Shown: positions 1 through 9,190 of the stretch, piece after piece
How the letters are laid out: every line of letters starts with the position of its first letter
Numbering within the stretch: the first letter of the stretch is position 1
NCBI GenBank assembly: GCA_000155435.1
Contig: DS990260.1
Span: 2,272,547-2,336,546 of the forward strand
DNA: 64,000 nt
Reading direction: 5' to 3'
DNA from: Clostridiales bacterium 1_7_47FAA
GTDB lineage: Bacteria; Bacillota; Clostridia; Lachnospirales; Lachnospiraceae
Notes under the pieces: model-generated
Seen by the model: the letters and a program-made list of their open reading frames with translations, nothing else
What the model was told of the DNA's origin: nothing
The model's database searches: none
Position numbers and translations under genes: made by a program

Positions 1-208
1 CGGATCATCCTGCTGTATACGTATGATAACACGCAAAAGTAATGGTAACACGTTTTCCACCGCATGTCAAGACAGCTCTTTGCTGTCCCTTACAGCCCTT
101 ACAGCGTCTTACTTCCCATTTCTTTTTATTTCCATCCATCCCTCACTTCCAATCCCATCCTCCCTGTGTTAAACTAGAACTATAAAATACATAAGAGGAG
201 GTATCACC
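1..208. other. Left-edge non-coding stretch
   Basis: No gene is recognisable here. The sequence is pyrimidine-rich with loosely repeated CTTACAGC-like words around 85-115. The right end carries the Shine-Dalgarno AGGAGG (196-201) of the next gene, and an A/T-rich TATAAA near 181 could be its -10 element; no convincing -35 was found. Confidence 0.4.
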
Positions 209-436
209 ATGAAAAAACTCATCCGCTGCGCGAACCAGTATATCTGGGAATCCGACTGGAAACTCATCAGCTTACTGAAGTTCTGCCTTCTGTCCCTTGG
301 CATCTGCATCGGCCTTCATGTTCCCAGCCAGAGGAAGAAAACCGTATTATGCATAGCTGCCGCCACCTTCATCGTGAGCTACATTCCGCTTATGGCAAAG
401 TTCATCCGGATTGTGTGCGCCGATGACGGAACGTGA
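209..436 (+). CDS. Small two-helix membrane protein, unknown function
   Basis: A 75-residue protein with two hydrophobic segments (about residues 20-39 and 47-66) and basic residues between and before them, so probably a small inner-membrane protein. It resembles short Lachnospiraceae proteins that databases sometimes label as phosphate ABC permease pieces, but it is far too short to be a permease and no motif supports that label. The ATG is chosen because AGGAGG lies 7 bases upstream. It is one of few plus-strand genes and stands alone: the next gene converges on it, with a repeat array and terminator between them. Confidence 0.6.
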   Translation: MKKLIRCANQYIWESDWKLISLLKFCLLSLGICIGLHVPSQRKKTVLCIAAATFIVSYIPLMAKFIRIVCADDGT

Positions 437-481
437 TGAAGGAAGTAAGTGATAGCAGAAGCCTGGAGTGGACGGACCTGT

Positions 482-561
482 AATAGCTGAAAACCGAAAT
501 AACTGGAAACAGAAATAACTGAAACCAGAAATAGCTGGAAACCGAAATAGCTGAAAACCGA
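482..561. repeat. Five tandem copies of a 16-bp unit
   Basis: Five adjacent 16-bp units, consensus near AATARCTGRAAACCGA, start at 482, 498, 514, 530 and 546. Units one and five are identical. The array sits between two converging genes and right beside the terminator of the MATE gene. It is not coding. Confidence 0.85.
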
Positions 562-563
562 AC

Positions 564-620
564 AGAAAAAAATAAAAGCCGGTCATTCCCCATCAAACAC
601 GCGGGAATACCGGCTTTTAT
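564..620 (-). terminator. Terminator of the MATE gene
   Basis: Inverted arms around AAAAGCCGGT and ACCGGCTTTT form a GC-rich hairpin (574-619). On the minus strand it is followed by a T-rich run (complement of 564-577). It lies just past the stop codon of the MATE transporter. Confidence 0.75.
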
Positions 621-627
621 CCTGTAT

Positions 628-2004
628 TTACCTGCTCCTCCCCTGCGATGACGGCCTGCCATCCATACGCAAAAGAGGATCTTTGCTTATGACCTTCATG
701 TAGATACCGCAGAGCACAATCTGCAGCAGGGTTGAGGCCGGCGTGGCCAGGCCAATCCGGAACAGGGAAACAGGCGCCAGCCTGCTCATCAGATAAGACA
801 CGGGAATCCTGACCCCAAACGCCCCTGCAATGCCCTGAAACATCACGAAGGCTGTCTTGCCGCATCCATTGAAAAATCCCGTCATGCAGAACATGAAGGA
901 AACCAGCAGACAGTCAATGGCATAGGCCCTTAGATAATCAGCCGATGCCAAAACCACTTCCCTGTCCCCGGAAAAGATTCCAGACAGTATGTCTCCATGG
1001 AAAAAGGTGAACCAGGCCAGGAACACACCGGCTCCCAAGGAGGTCAGGATGCCGTATAGCAAGGCCTTCCTTGCCCGGTCCGGGCGCTTTGCCCCGATAT
1101 TCTGCGCCACAAAGGCGGACATGGCCTGGCTGTAGGCTGATGGGACCAGAAGTACGAAGCCAGCCAGCTTCTCCGCCACCCCTACCCCGGCCGAAGGTAT
1201 GACTCCCAGCGTGTTCACAATGGCCGATATGACAAGAAATGAAATGGACACCAGCACATCCTGGAACGCAATGGGAAAACCCAGCTTCACGATATGTGAC
1301 ACCAGTGCACGGTTACAGCGTATGCTCTTCCGGTCAAATACAAAGGGAAGCTTCTGTTTCTTTATGATTGCAAAGGACAGCACCACGCTCACCACCTGCG
1401 CAAAGACAGTGGCAATGGCCGCGCCGGCCGATGCCATGCCGAACACCCCGACCAGCAAAAGGTCACCCGCAATATTGACCAGGCATGCAATGGACACGGA
1501 AATCAGGGGCAGCCTGGAGTTCCCCAGTCCCCGGAATATACTTCCCATCACATTATATGCCACGATAAATACAGCGCCTGCCGAACATATCCTCACATAC
1601 GACGCCGTACTGTCAAAGGCTTCCCTGGGCGCCTGCATCCACCCGGCAGCAGGCACCGCCAGAAACTGCATCACGATAGTGACCACGATTCCAATCCATG
1701 CAAACATCCAGATGCCCGCACCTGCCACGCGGCCCGCTTCCTCCGGCTGCTTTTCCCCTATCCTCCTGCCCAGCAGGATGGTGGTCCCCATGGAAAGGCC
1801 CACGATAGCAGTGGTTATGGTCTGCATAATCCAGCTGCCAGTGGACACGGCGGATACCTCCGCTGCATGGCTGAACCGGCCCACAATCATCATATCCACT
1901 GCCCCGTACATGGTCTGCAGGAACAGGGCTGCCAGTACCGGAAGTGCAAATCCCATGAGGGATGACAGGATGTTCCCTTCCGTCAGGTTCTTTTGTTGGC
2001 TCAT
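628..2004 (-). CDS. MATE family multidrug/solute efflux transporter
   Basis: A 458-residue integral membrane protein with the twelve-helix layout of the MATE family, in two repeated halves (about residues 1-225 and 235-450). The N-terminal GNILSSLMGFALPVLAALFLQ and the VDMMIVGRF segment are typical of the NorM/DinF-like Firmicute branch. Such proteins export cationic drugs or metabolites using a sodium or proton gradient; the substrate cannot be read from sequence. The ATG is preceded by GGAGG at about 9 bases. It lies downstream of tuf but is separated from it by a terminator, so it is likely a separate unit. Confidence 0.85.
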   Translation of the reverse strand: MSQQKNLTEGNILSSLMGFALPVLAALFLQTMYGAVDMMIVGRFSHAAEVSAVSTGSWIMQTITTAIVGLSMGTTILLGRRIGEKQPEEAGRVAGAGIWMFAWIGIVVTIVMQFLAVPAAGWMQAPREAFDSTASYVRICSAGAVFIVAYNVMGSIFRGLGNSRLPLISVSIACLVNIAGDLLLVGVFGMASAGAAIATVFAQVVSVVLSFAIIKKQKLPFVFDRKSIRCNRALVSHIVKLGFPIAFQDVLVSISFLVISAIVNTLGVIPSAGVGVAEKLAGFVLLVPSAYSQAMSAFVAQNIGAKRPDRARKALLYGILTSLGAGVFLAWFTFFHGDILSGIFSGDREVVLASADYLRAYAIDCLLVSFMFCMTGFFNGCGKTAFVMFQGIAGAFGVRIPVSYLMSRLAPVSLFRIGLATPASTLLQIVLCGIYMKVISKDPLLRMDGRPSSQGRSR

Positions 2005-2030
2005 CTTCTCATTTCCTCCAAAATTTCCTC

Positions 2031-2068
2031 CAAAAAAACCCCTGAAATGCTTTCACATTCCAGGGGTT
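2031..2068 (-). terminator. Terminator of the str operon after tuf
   Basis: AACCCCTGAAATG and CATTCCAGGGGTT form a 13-bp stem with one mismatch. On the minus strand the hairpin is followed by seven T's (complement of 2032-2038). It lies about 70 bases after the tuf stop and just before the MATE start. Confidence 0.85.
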
Positions 2069-2138
2069 CAATTTACGCTTGGACACAATATCTATTCAGA
2101 TATACCTATACAGGCAATTATGATTCATTTAAAATGAA

Positions 2139-3332
2139 TTATTCAATAACGCTTACAACCCTGCCGGAACCAACGGTTCTTCCGCCTTCACGGATAGCGA
2201 AACGAAGACCCTGCTCCATAGCTACTGGATGAATCAGCTCTACGGTCATCTCTACGTTATCACCAGGCATACACATCTCAACACCTTCTGGCAGATCGCA
2301 AACGCCAGTAACGTCAGTTGTTCTGAAGTAGAACTGAGGACGGTAGTTGTTGAAGAAAGGAGTATGACGGCCGCCCTCGTCCTTTGTCAGAACGTAAACC
2401 TGAGCGGTAAACTTCTTGTGGCACTTAACAGAGCCTGGCTTACACAGACACTGTCCTCTTTCGATTTCAGTTCTCTGGATACCACGCAGAAGAGCGCCGA
2501 TGTTGTCGCCAGCCTGAGCCTCGTCAAGCAGCTTACGGAACATCTCGATACCGGTGATAACAGTCTTGCGGATGTCCTCATGGATACCGATGATTTCAAC
2601 TTCATCACTGAGGTGAAGTGTTCCACGCTCTACCCTACCAGTAGCAACAGTACCACGGCCGGTAATTGTGAATACATCCTCTACTGGCATCAGGAAAGGC
2701 TTATCTGTCTCACGGACTGGATCTGGAACCCAAGAGTCAACAGCGTCCATAAGCTCAAGAACTTTGTCGCCCCACTCGCTTGTAGGATCTTCCAGTGCCT
2801 TCAGTGCAGAACCCTGGATGATAGGAGTATCATCGCCTGGGAACTCATATTCATTTAACAGTTCACGGATTTCCATGTCTACTAATTCAAGCAGCTCTGG
2901 ATCGTCAACCATATCACACTTGTTCATGAAAACAACAATGTAAGGAACGCCAACCTGACGGGACAGCAGGATGTGCTCTCTTGTCTGAGCCATAACACCA
3001 TCGGTAGCAGCTACAACCAGGATAGCGCCGTCCATCTGAGCAGCACCAGTAATCATGTTCTTAACGTAGTCAGCATGTCCTGGGCAGTCAACGTGAGCAT
3101 AGTGTCTGTTATTTGTCTCGTACTCAACGTGAGCTGTAGAGATGGTGATACCACGCTCCCTCTCTTCTGGAGCCTTATCGATATTCTCGAAAGCAACAGC
3201 CTCGCCGGTACCTAATCTCTCATGAAGAGTCTTTGTGATTGCTGCGGTTAAAGTTGTTTTACCATGGTCAACGTGTCCGATGGTACCAATGTTACAATGA
3301 GGTTTGTTTCTTTCAAACTTAGCTTTAGCCAT
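2139..3332 (-). CDS. tuf: Elongation factor Tu
   Basis: A full-length 397-residue EF-Tu, the GTPase that delivers aminoacyl-tRNA to the ribosome. The GTP-binding motifs are intact: P-loop [11 protein letters not shown] (about 19-29), [12 protein letters not shown] (about 81-92) and NKCDMVDD (about 136-143). Domains 2 and 3 follow in normal order and the protein ends RVVSVIE. It is the last gene of the str operon, and its 109-bp gap from fusA contains its own promoter. AGGAGG precedes the ATG. No unusual residue was seen. Confidence 0.98.
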   Translation of the reverse strand: MAKAKFERNKPHCNIGTIGHVDHGKTTLTAAITKTLHERLGTGEAVAFENIDKAPEERERGITISTAHVEYETNNRHYAHVDCPGHADYVKNMITGAAQMDGAILVVAATDGVMAQTREHILLSRQVGVPYIVVFMNKCDMVDDPELLELVDMEIRELLNEYEFPGDDTPIIQGSALKALEDPTSEWGDKVLELMDAVDSWVPDPVRETDKPFLMPVEDVFTITGRGTVATGRVERGTLHLSDEVEIIGIHEDIRKTVITGIEMFRKLLDEAQAGDNIGALLRGIQRTEIERGQCLCKPGSVKCHKKFTAQVYVLTKDEGGRHTPFFNNYRPQFYFRTTDVTGVCDLPEGVEMCMPGDNVEMTVELIHPVAMEQGLRFAIREGGRTVGSGRVVSVIE

Positions 3333-3400
3333 TTTATAACGTCCTCCTTAATTTGCGCCCTGTATAATGGGCTATTATAGTTAATGTCAGGCTATCAATC

Positions 3401-3429
3401 ATTATATTCTATTTTCCTTGGATTTACAA
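3401..3429 (-). promoter_or_regulatory. Internal promoter for tuf
   Basis: In the fusA-tuf gap the minus strand reads TTGTAA (complement of 3424-3429), a 17-bp spacer, then TATAAT (complement of 3401-3406). This would let tuf be transcribed above the level of the rest of the operon, as is common for this gene. Confidence 0.6.
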
Positions 3430-3441
3430 GCCTTTTGTTAA

Positions 3442-5559
3442 TTATTTCTTGTGGTCGGAAAGCACCTTTTCCTGTACATTCTTCGGAACCGGCTCGTACT
3501 TATCAAAGAACATTGAGTAGTTTCCGCGGCCCTGGGTCCTGGAACGCAGGTCTGTTGAATAACCGAACATTTCTGACAGCGGGACGTATGCCCTTACCAT
3601 CTTGCCGCCGCCGATATCTTCCATACCTTCGATACGACCACGACGGGAGTTGATATCACCGATGACATCACCCATGTAGTCTTCCGGCATGGTTACTTCC
3701 ACCTTCATGATTGGCTCAAGCAGGATTGGGTTGCCCTTGTGCATTGCATCCTTGAATGCCATGGAACCGGCAATGTGGAATGCCATTTCAGAGGAGTCAA
3801 CCTCATGGTAAGAACCATCGTATACGTCAGCGTGAACGCCCAGTACTGGGAATCCGCCAAGGATACCGGTCTTGCATGCTTCTGCGATACCTTCTCCAAC
3901 AGCCGGGATGTATTCCTTCGGAATGGCACCGCCGACAACGGAAGAAGTGAACTTGAAGGTCTCTTCTGCGTTTGCTTCCATTGGAGTGAAGTGAACCTTA
4001 CAGTGACCGTACTGTCCACGTCCGCCGGACTGCTTCGCATACTTGCTGTCAACATCCACAGCCTTGGTAAATGTTTCCTTATATGCAACCTGAGGAGCAC
4101 CTACGTTGGCCTCTACGTTGAATTCACGCAGCAGACGGTCAACAATGATGTCCAGATGAAGCTCACCCATACCGGAGATGATGGTCTGGCCTGTCTCTTC
4201 ATCGGTGCGTACGCGGAAGGTCGGATCTTCCTCAGCCAGCTTAACCAGCGCATCGCCCATCTTATCCTGGCTTGCTTTGGTCTTAGGCTCGATTGCGATG
4301 TCGATAACCGGCTCTGGGAATTCCATGGACTCCAGGATAACCGGGTTCTTCTCATCACAGATGGTATCGCCTGTGGATGTCATCTTAAATCCAACAGCTG
4401 CCGCGATATCACCGGCATAAACCCTATCCAGCTCGTTTCTCTTGTTGGCATGCATCTGAAGGATACGTCCAACACGTTCCTTCTTGCCCTTTGTGGCATT
4501 CAGTACGTAAGAACCGGAGTTCAGGCTTCCTGAATACACGCGGAAGAATGCAAGCTTACCAACGAACGGGTCTGTCATGATCTTGAATGCAAGAGCTGCA
4601 AATGGCTCTTCATCAGAAGAGTGACGCTCAACTTCATTGCCGTCCAGGTCAACACCCTTGATGGAAGGAATGTCTAATGGTGAAGGCATGAACTCGATGA
4701 CAGCATCCAGTAACTTCTGGACACCCTTGTTCCTGTAAGCAGTACCGCAGCATACCGGAATTGCGGCACACTGGCAGGTAGCTGTCCTCAGTGCCTTCTT
4801 CAGTTCCTCGTTGCTTGGCTCCTCACCCTCAAGGTAAGCCATCATCAAATCGTCATCCAGCTCGCAGATCTTCTCCACTAACTCGGAACGGTATAATTCA
4901 GCGTCATCCTTCATATCCTCAGGGATATCAAGGACAGATATATCATCGCCCTTATCATCATTATAGATGTAGGCTTTCATTTCAAACAGGTCAATGATTC
5001 CTTTGAAATCATCTTCCTTGCCGATTGGCAGCTGAATGCAGATTGCATTCTTGCCAAGTCTGGTCTTAATCTGGTCTACTGCGCCGTAGAAGTTCGCACC
5101 CAGGATGTCCATCTTGTTGATGAAGGCCATACGCGGTACGTTGTAGGTATCAGCCTGGCGCCATACGTTCTCAGACTGGGGCTCTACACCGCCCTTTGCA
5201 CAAAATACGCCAACAGCGCCATCAAGTACACGCAGGGAACGCTCAACTTCAACCGTGAAGTCAACGTGTCCTGGAGTATCAATGATGTTGATACGATGCT
5301 CTAATGCACCTGGCTTTGGCTTGCAGTTTTCCTGCAGGGTCCAGTGACAAGTGGTAGCAGCGGAAGTAATGGTGATACCTCTCTCCTGCTCCTGAGCCAT
5401 CCAGTCCATGGTAGCAGTACCCTCGTGGGTATCGCCGATTTTATAGTTTACACCAGTGTAATACAGAATACGCTCAGTCGTTGTGGTCTTACCAGCATCG
5501 ATATGGGCCATGATTCCGATATTCCTGGTTCTCTCCAATGGATATTCTCTTCCAGCCAA
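3442..5559 (-). CDS. fusA: Elongation factor G
   Basis: A 705-residue translocation GTPase. Domain I carries [19 protein letters not shown] (about 17-35), [17 protein letters not shown] (about 88-104) and NKMDILG (about 142-148). Domains II-V follow in order, with the conserved [21 protein letters not shown] stretch in domain IV. The start codon is TTG, fixed by AAGGAGG eight bases upstream and by the family N-terminus [22 protein letters not shown]. It is co-transcribed with rpsG (48-bp gap) and tuf. Confidence 0.98.
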   Translation of the reverse strand: MAGREYPLERTRNIGIMAHIDAGKTTTTERILYYTGVNYKIGDTHEGTATMDWMAQEQERGITITSAATTCHWTLQENCKPKPGALEHRINIIDTPGHVDFTVEVERSLRVLDGAVGVFCAKGGVEPQSENVWRQADTYNVPRMAFINKMDILGANFYGAVDQIKTRLGKNAICIQLPIGKEDDFKGIIDLFEMKAYIYNDDKGDDISVLDIPEDMKDDAELYRSELVEKICELDDDLMMAYLEGEEPSNEELKKALRTATCQCAAIPVCCGTAYRNKGVQKLLDAVIEFMPSPLDIPSIKGVDLDGNEVERHSSDEEPFAALAFKIMTDPFVGKLAFFRVYSGSLNSGSYVLNATKGKKERVGRILQMHANKRNELDRVYAGDIAAAVGFKMTSTGDTICDEKNPVILESMEFPEPVIDIAIEPKTKASQDKMGDALVKLAEEDPTFRVRTDEETGQTIISGMGELHLDIIVDRLLREFNVEANVGAPQVAYKETFTKAVDVDSKYAKQSGGRGQYGHCKVHFTPMEANAEETFKFTSSVVGGAIPKEYIPAVGEGIAEACKTGILGGFPVLGVHADVYDGSYHEVDSSEMAFHIAGSMAFKDAMHKGNPILLEPIMKVEVTMPEDYMGDVIGDINSRRGRIEGMEDIGGGKMVRAYVPLSEMFGYSTDLRSRTQGRGNYSMFFDKYEPVPKNVQEKVLSDHKK

Positions 5560-5607
5560 GGGATTTTCCTCCTTAAATAATCAAACAGGTCTTGCACACG
5601 ACCGCAA

Positions 5608-6078
5608 TTAGAAGCGGAAGTGTGAAAACGCCTTGTTTGCTTCTGCCATCTTGTGCATGTCTTCTTTCTTCTTTACAGATGCGCCGGTGTTGTTGGCAGC
5701 GTCCATGATCTCGTTTGCCAGTCTGTCCTTCTGGGTCTTCTCGCCTCTCTTGCGGGAGTACAGGGTAAGCCAGCGGAGAGCCAGTGTCTGTCTCCTCTCG
5801 GTCCTGACCTCGATAGGTACCTGATAGGTAGCTCCACCGATACGTTTTGCCTTAACTTCCAGAACAGGCATGATGTTGTTCATTGCTTCTTCAAATACTT
5901 CCATAGCGTCCTTGCCGGTTGTCTCAGCAACACGGTCGAAAGCGCCATATACAATTTTCTGCGCAACACCCTTTTTACCATCTAACATAATGTTGTTGAT
6001 TAACTTGGTAACAACCTTGTTATTGTAAATCGGGTCTGCCAGAACGTCTCTTTTCTGAGTATGTCCTTTACGTGGCAC
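5608..6078 (-). CDS. rpsG: 30S ribosomal protein S7
   Basis: A 156-residue S7, the usual bacterial length, beginning [20 protein letters not shown]. It nucleates assembly of the 16S rRNA 3' domain. The conserved [25 protein letters not shown] block is present. The start is GTG, supported by AAGGAGG six to eight bases upstream. Between it and rpsL lies an unusually long 354-bp spacer. Confidence 0.98.
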   Translation of the reverse strand: MPRKGHTQKRDVLADPIYNNKVVTKLINNIMLDGKKGVAQKIVYGAFDRVAETTGKDAMEVFEEAMNNIMPVLEVKAKRIGGATYQVPIEVRTERRQTLALRWLTLYSRKRGEKTQKDRLANEIMDAANNTGASVKKKEDMHKMAEANKAFSHFRF

Positions 6079-6432
6079 GTTACTTCCCTCCTTAATAGAG
6101 CTGTCCGGACCTGCCGTGCAGATCCTTACCAGCGTTTCATTAGATCATAGGTACTCGCATTGAGTGCTTAGCGAGGTCTTTTCGAGTTTAGCGATACATT
6201 GCACGCTCCGCGAGCAATATACCACATCCAGCAATCAAGCGCGCCTGCGAAACGGGCGCGTCTTCCAGCGCGACACCAGGCATGGTGCCCCAGCCCATTG
6301 TACTTCCTCATAAAGCCTTCCCGCCAGCCAAATGCGTTCATGCACGGTTCTACAATATATAATCCTGCAACCTACAGGTCAATATCATCAATCCGGCACA
6401 ATTCCTACAATTCAAATATGCGGTCTAACTGA
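6079..6432 (-). other. 354-bp rpsL-rpsG spacer with hairpins
   Basis: This spacer is much longer than the roughly 100 bp or less usual between these genes. A GC-rich hairpin lies at about 6239-6262 (CGCGCCTG / CGGGCGCG), and AGTACTCGCAT-like and GCTCGCGGAGC-like words suggest more structure. A promoter-like pair on the minus strand is TTGACC (complement of 6377-6382), 17 bp, then TATATT (complement of 6354-6359), which could give rpsG extra transcription. A 57-codon minus-strand frame (6168-6341) begins MNAFGWREGF but lacks a Shine-Dalgarno and is not called as a gene. S7 autoregulation through mRNA structure is known in other bacteria; whether this region does that is inference. Confidence 0.4.
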
Positions 6433-6861
6433 TTACTTCTTGTCTTTTGGTCTCTTAGCGCCGTATTTGGAACGGGCCTGCCTTCTGTTAGCAACACCTG
6501 CTGTATCCAGTGTACCTCTAACGATGTGGTATCTGGTACCTGGCAGATCCTTTACCCTTCCTCCACGGATCAGTACAACGCTATGCTCCTGAAGGTTATG
6601 ACCCTCTCCTGGAATGTAGCTTGTAACCTCGATGCCGTTGGAAAGACGGACTCTGGCAATCTTCCTCAGTGCTGAGTTAGGCTTCTTAGGGGTAGCAGTC
6701 TTAACAGCGGTACACACGCCACGCTTCTGTGGTGCGGATGCGTCTGTTGCCTTCTTCTGTAAGGAGTTGTAACCCCTCTGCAGAGCTGGTGCAGTAGACT
6801 TCTTAACGCTGGTCTGTCTTCCCTTTCTCACTAACTGGTTAAATGTTGGCATTCTTTTCAC
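6433..6861 (-). CDS. rpsL: 30S ribosomal protein S12
   Basis: A 142-residue S12, the decoding-centre protein. [10 protein letters not shown] (about 44-53) and GGRVKDLPG (about 88-96) are intact, with wild-type lysines at the two classic streptomycin-resistance positions. It is the first gene of the str operon in this window: a strong promoter lies upstream and rpsG, fusA and tuf follow. GGAGGTG precedes the ATG. In most Firmicutes rpoC lies directly upstream; here a DUF401 gene does. Confidence 0.98.
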   Translation of the reverse strand: MKRMPTFNQLVRKGRQTSVKKSTAPALQRGYNSLQKKATDASAPQKRGVCTAVKTATPKKPNSALRKIARVRLSNGIEVTSYIPGEGHNLQEHSVVLIRGGRVKDLPGTRYHIVRGTLDTAGVANRRQARSKYGAKRPKDKK

Positions 6862-6939
6862 CTCCTGTGATATTGTCTGCGGTTGCTGTATATCAGCTTT
6901 TTGCGCACGAAAACATTACGTGTTCAAGCACGCCATATT

Positions 6940-6968
6940 ATTATATACATGTAAAAATATTCTGTCAA
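6940..6968 (-). promoter_or_regulatory. Consensus sigma-A promoter of the str operon
   Basis: On the minus strand a perfect TTGACA (complement of 6963-6968) is followed by a 17-bp spacer and a perfect TATAAT (complement of 6940-6945). This gives an rpsL leader of about 70 bases. A promoter of its own fits the separation of this operon from rpoBC. Confidence 0.85.
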
Positions 6969-7009
6969 GGAATTTCTTTTTATATTCCTGAAATATTCCC
7001 AAAATTCCC

Positions 7010-8218
7010 TTAAAATACACCCAGAGCCGCCGTATACACAAGGGTAATTGCAAAAAACAGCAGTATCATAGGTATGTTCCGCTTCACCAGGCCGCCCATA
7101 TTTACCTTAAAACACTCCGCTGCGATGAACAGGCATACATGGGTGGGGCTTATCTGCATGGCAGCGTAGGCGGAACTCATGAGCAGCACCAGAAGAGGCA
7201 CGCCGCCCTCCGGCATGGCCGCCATGGCCATGGGCATGCACAGGGGAATGATTGCGTTGGAACCGCTGATGACAGTCCCAAAAAAGAAAATCAGTGCAAA
7301 CACCAGAGGCATGGGAATCGGAAGGCCGCCAAAGAAGGCGGGCAATTCATGGATTACCCCGGTGGATGTGATGATATCCTTGAACATCATGATTAATATG
7401 GTATTAAAAATAATGATGGGTTCAAAGGCAGTCCTGAACATGGGTTTAATCTCCCACGGCTTCAGCCTGTCCACAAACACATTCAGCACCGCCACCAGCG
7501 GCGTGGCTATGTAGACCGGTATGTCAAATGCAATGATTAGCACCACAATCAGTATGATGGACCACAGGCTGCGCACCAGCAGCTTTGCAGCCTCTCCCTT
7601 GCCGCCCTCCGAAACCATCCCCGTGGGTTTCGGCACCTTGCGCAGGAAAAAAAGATAGCCGATGAAAAACAGGGCCGCCACCAGCGGGATCATGGCCACC
7701 ACAAACTCCCCGGCCCCTATGCCGGACACGGCCAGGGCAATCAGGATGGAGGAATAGGTGGGCAGGAAGCTCTCCGGTATATGCCTGTAAAAACTGGTGA
7801 CTGCCGTCATGTCCTCATTGCTCAGATAATCCTCACAGGAGGACCGTACGATCTCCGCGCATATGGTCATGGCCCCGGCTGAGGGCAGCAGACCGATGAC
7901 GGCAGGGGCGGCTGAGGCATTGATCCTCCGGTTGTTGAACAGGCCGTTAAGGGATTCCTCTGCCTGTTTTAACCGGTTCCTGCGTTCCAGCATACGCTGG
8001 AGGAAGGTGATGAAATAAAAGCTGAGCACCACCGTAATGGTGTCCTTGCTGACCATGGATTTCACCATGATTACAAGGGCATCCGGCAGACGGATGCCGT
8101 ACAGCAGCACTGCCGCTGCCAGACCGCCGGAAATAGCCAAAAAAAGAGGCCGTTTCATCCAAAGGATTGCGATGATGACCAGAAAGACAAGACAGAGTTT
8201 CAGTATCAGAATGTTCAT
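7010..8218 (-). CDS. DUF401 family integral membrane permease
   Basis: A 402-residue protein with about ten hydrophobic segments, matching the DUF401 family of uncharacterised permeases distantly related to ion/organic-anion transporters. The paired segments around residues 105-120 (AAPAVIGLLPSAGAM) and 310-330 (GTVISGSNAIIPLCMP) look like symmetric re-entrant regions. The substrate is unknown. It follows the large sugar operon on the same strand but beyond a strong terminator (8298-8335), so it is probably expressed separately; no clear promoter was seen. GGGAGA precedes the ATG. Its stop codon is only about 40 bp from the rpsL -35 box. Confidence 0.75.
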   Translation of the reverse strand: MNILILKLCLVFLVIIAILWMKRPLFLAISGGLAAAVLLYGIRLPDALVIMVKSMVSKDTITVVLSFYFITFLQRMLERRNRLKQAEESLNGLFNNRRINASAAPAVIGLLPSAGAMTICAEIVRSSCEDYLSNEDMTAVTSFYRHIPESFLPTYSSILIALAVSGIGAGEFVVAMIPLVAALFFIGYLFFLRKVPKPTGMVSEGGKGEAAKLLVRSLWSIILIVVLIIAFDIPVYIATPLVAVLNVFVDRLKPWEIKPMFRTAFEPIIIFNTILIMMFKDIITSTGVIHELPAFFGGLPIPMPLVFALIFFFGTVISGSNAIIPLCMPMAMAAMPEGGVPLLVLLMSSAYAAMQISPTHVCLFIAAECFKVNMGGLVKRNIPMILLFFAITLVYTAALGVF

Positions 8219-8297
8219 TTTAAATCTCCCATACCCATTATTCAGCCGCCTGACACAGGCGTTGCATCAACAGCCCCCTTATCCCCTGAAGCGGACG

Positions 8298-8335
8298 AAA
8301 AACAGCTGTCATGATTCCCATTCTATCATGACAGC
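8298..8335 (-). terminator. Terminator of the sugar/TRAP operon
   Basis: A perfect 11-bp stem, GCTGTCATGAT (8305-8315) with ATCATGACAGC (8325-8335), is followed on the minus strand by five T's (complement of 8298-8302). It lies about 50 bases after the epimerase remnant and ends the operon that starts near 21.5 kb. Confidence 0.9.
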
Positions 8336-8386
8336 CGTCTTCCCCACAACCACTTTTTCACTTACTGGCAGCGGTCCAGGATTCCC

Positions 8387-8793
8387 TTACAAAACCAGCC
8401 CCTGTCCGGGCCATGTCAATGAATCCCTCAGGGTACCGAAAAATCCTTCCCAGTCCATATGGCTCTTTCCGGTTCCCGGAACCCTTCGGTTGGCTTCCCC
8501 AATATGGATCCCTCCTATTTTATCATGCATGTGGGCATGACGTATGGCTTCCCCCATATCATCCTCTTCTATATTCATATGGAATGAATCCAGCAGCACC
8601 TTGCAGAAACCGCTCTCTGTCTCCTCTGCCATCCTCACCCCTTCCCCGGCCGTGTTCAGCAGGTAATGCTCATACCGGTTAACCACCTCCAGGCTCAGGG
8701 TCACCCGGTAATCCCGGGCCGTCTTCAATATTTCCTTTAGTGAACCAACACTGTGTTCCCAGGCCTGTTTCTGAATATAATTTACGGTATCAG
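8387..8793 (-). pseudogene. Remnant of a tagatose/psicose 3-epimerase-type enzyme
   Basis: Only the middle-to-late part of a TIM-barrel sugar epimerase is present, with no usable start. The readable frame runs from about 8793 and overlaps the end of the cupin gene. It keeps the metal-binding Glu in TLSLEVVNRYE, the Asp/His in LLDSFHMNIEED, and HIGEANRRVPGTG. The first ~130 residues of the family are absent. The C-terminal Glu of the usual MEPF motif is also missing: the frame breaks after FFGTLRDS and stops at 8387. A weakly similar tail (RTGAGFVRESW) continues in a shifted frame, suggesting a frameshift plus decay. It likely marks the former sugar pathway of this operon. Confidence 0.7.
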
Positions 8794-9180
8794 CCTCCGG
8801 AGTTCTTCCGCTTCCCCGTCCTCCAGATGATATATCTCACTGTTGGACATGCCTGTCCCCGGGTCTTCAATCAATACCATCCTTGTTCCCGGGACCGTGA
8901 TGGTATTGTGCCACAGCCCCTGTGGGATATTGTATACCTTTCCCCGCTCCATGGAGACGGCGCCGAACTTCATTTCCCCATCTGTCCCGTCTGCATATAC
9001 AAGGGTACATGCCCCTGCTGTCAGTACAAACAGTTCATCGGTTTCATTGTGGCGCTCCAGCTCATTAAAAAGGGATTTATCATTCGCCGGTTTGTAATTC
9101 TTGATTCCCACGGTCCATTGTCCATTCTCATAGACCCGGCTCATGCCTTCGCCGGTATATCCAAAGGATTCTATCTTCAT
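8782..9180 (-). CDS. Cupin-domain protein, probable sugar-binding or isomerase-like
   Basis: A 132-residue single-domain cupin. The first motif shows HNETDELFVLTAG (about 44-56) with His and Glu as likely metal ligands. The second shows VYNIPQGLWHNTI (about 82-94) with the closing His. No other domain is present. Small cupins beside sugar transporters often bind or isomerise sugars or ureido acids, but nothing here fixes the substrate. It lies 10 bp after the ABC solute-binding gene in the same operon, with GGAGGGCAGG directly before its ATG. Confidence 0.65.
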   Translation of the reverse strand: MKIESFGYTGEGMSRVYENGQWTVGIKNYKPANDKSLFNELERHNETDELFVLTAGACTLVYADGTDGEMKFGAVSMERGKVYNIPQGLWHNTITVPGTRMVLIEDPGTGMSNSEIYHLEDGEAEELRRLIP

Positions 9181-9190
9181 CCTGCCCTCC

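Noticed and set aside
6168-6341. 57-codon minus-strand frame in the rpsL-rpsG spacer
   Set aside because: No ribosome-binding site and no recognised domain; it overlaps GC hairpins. Mentioned within the spacer entry only.
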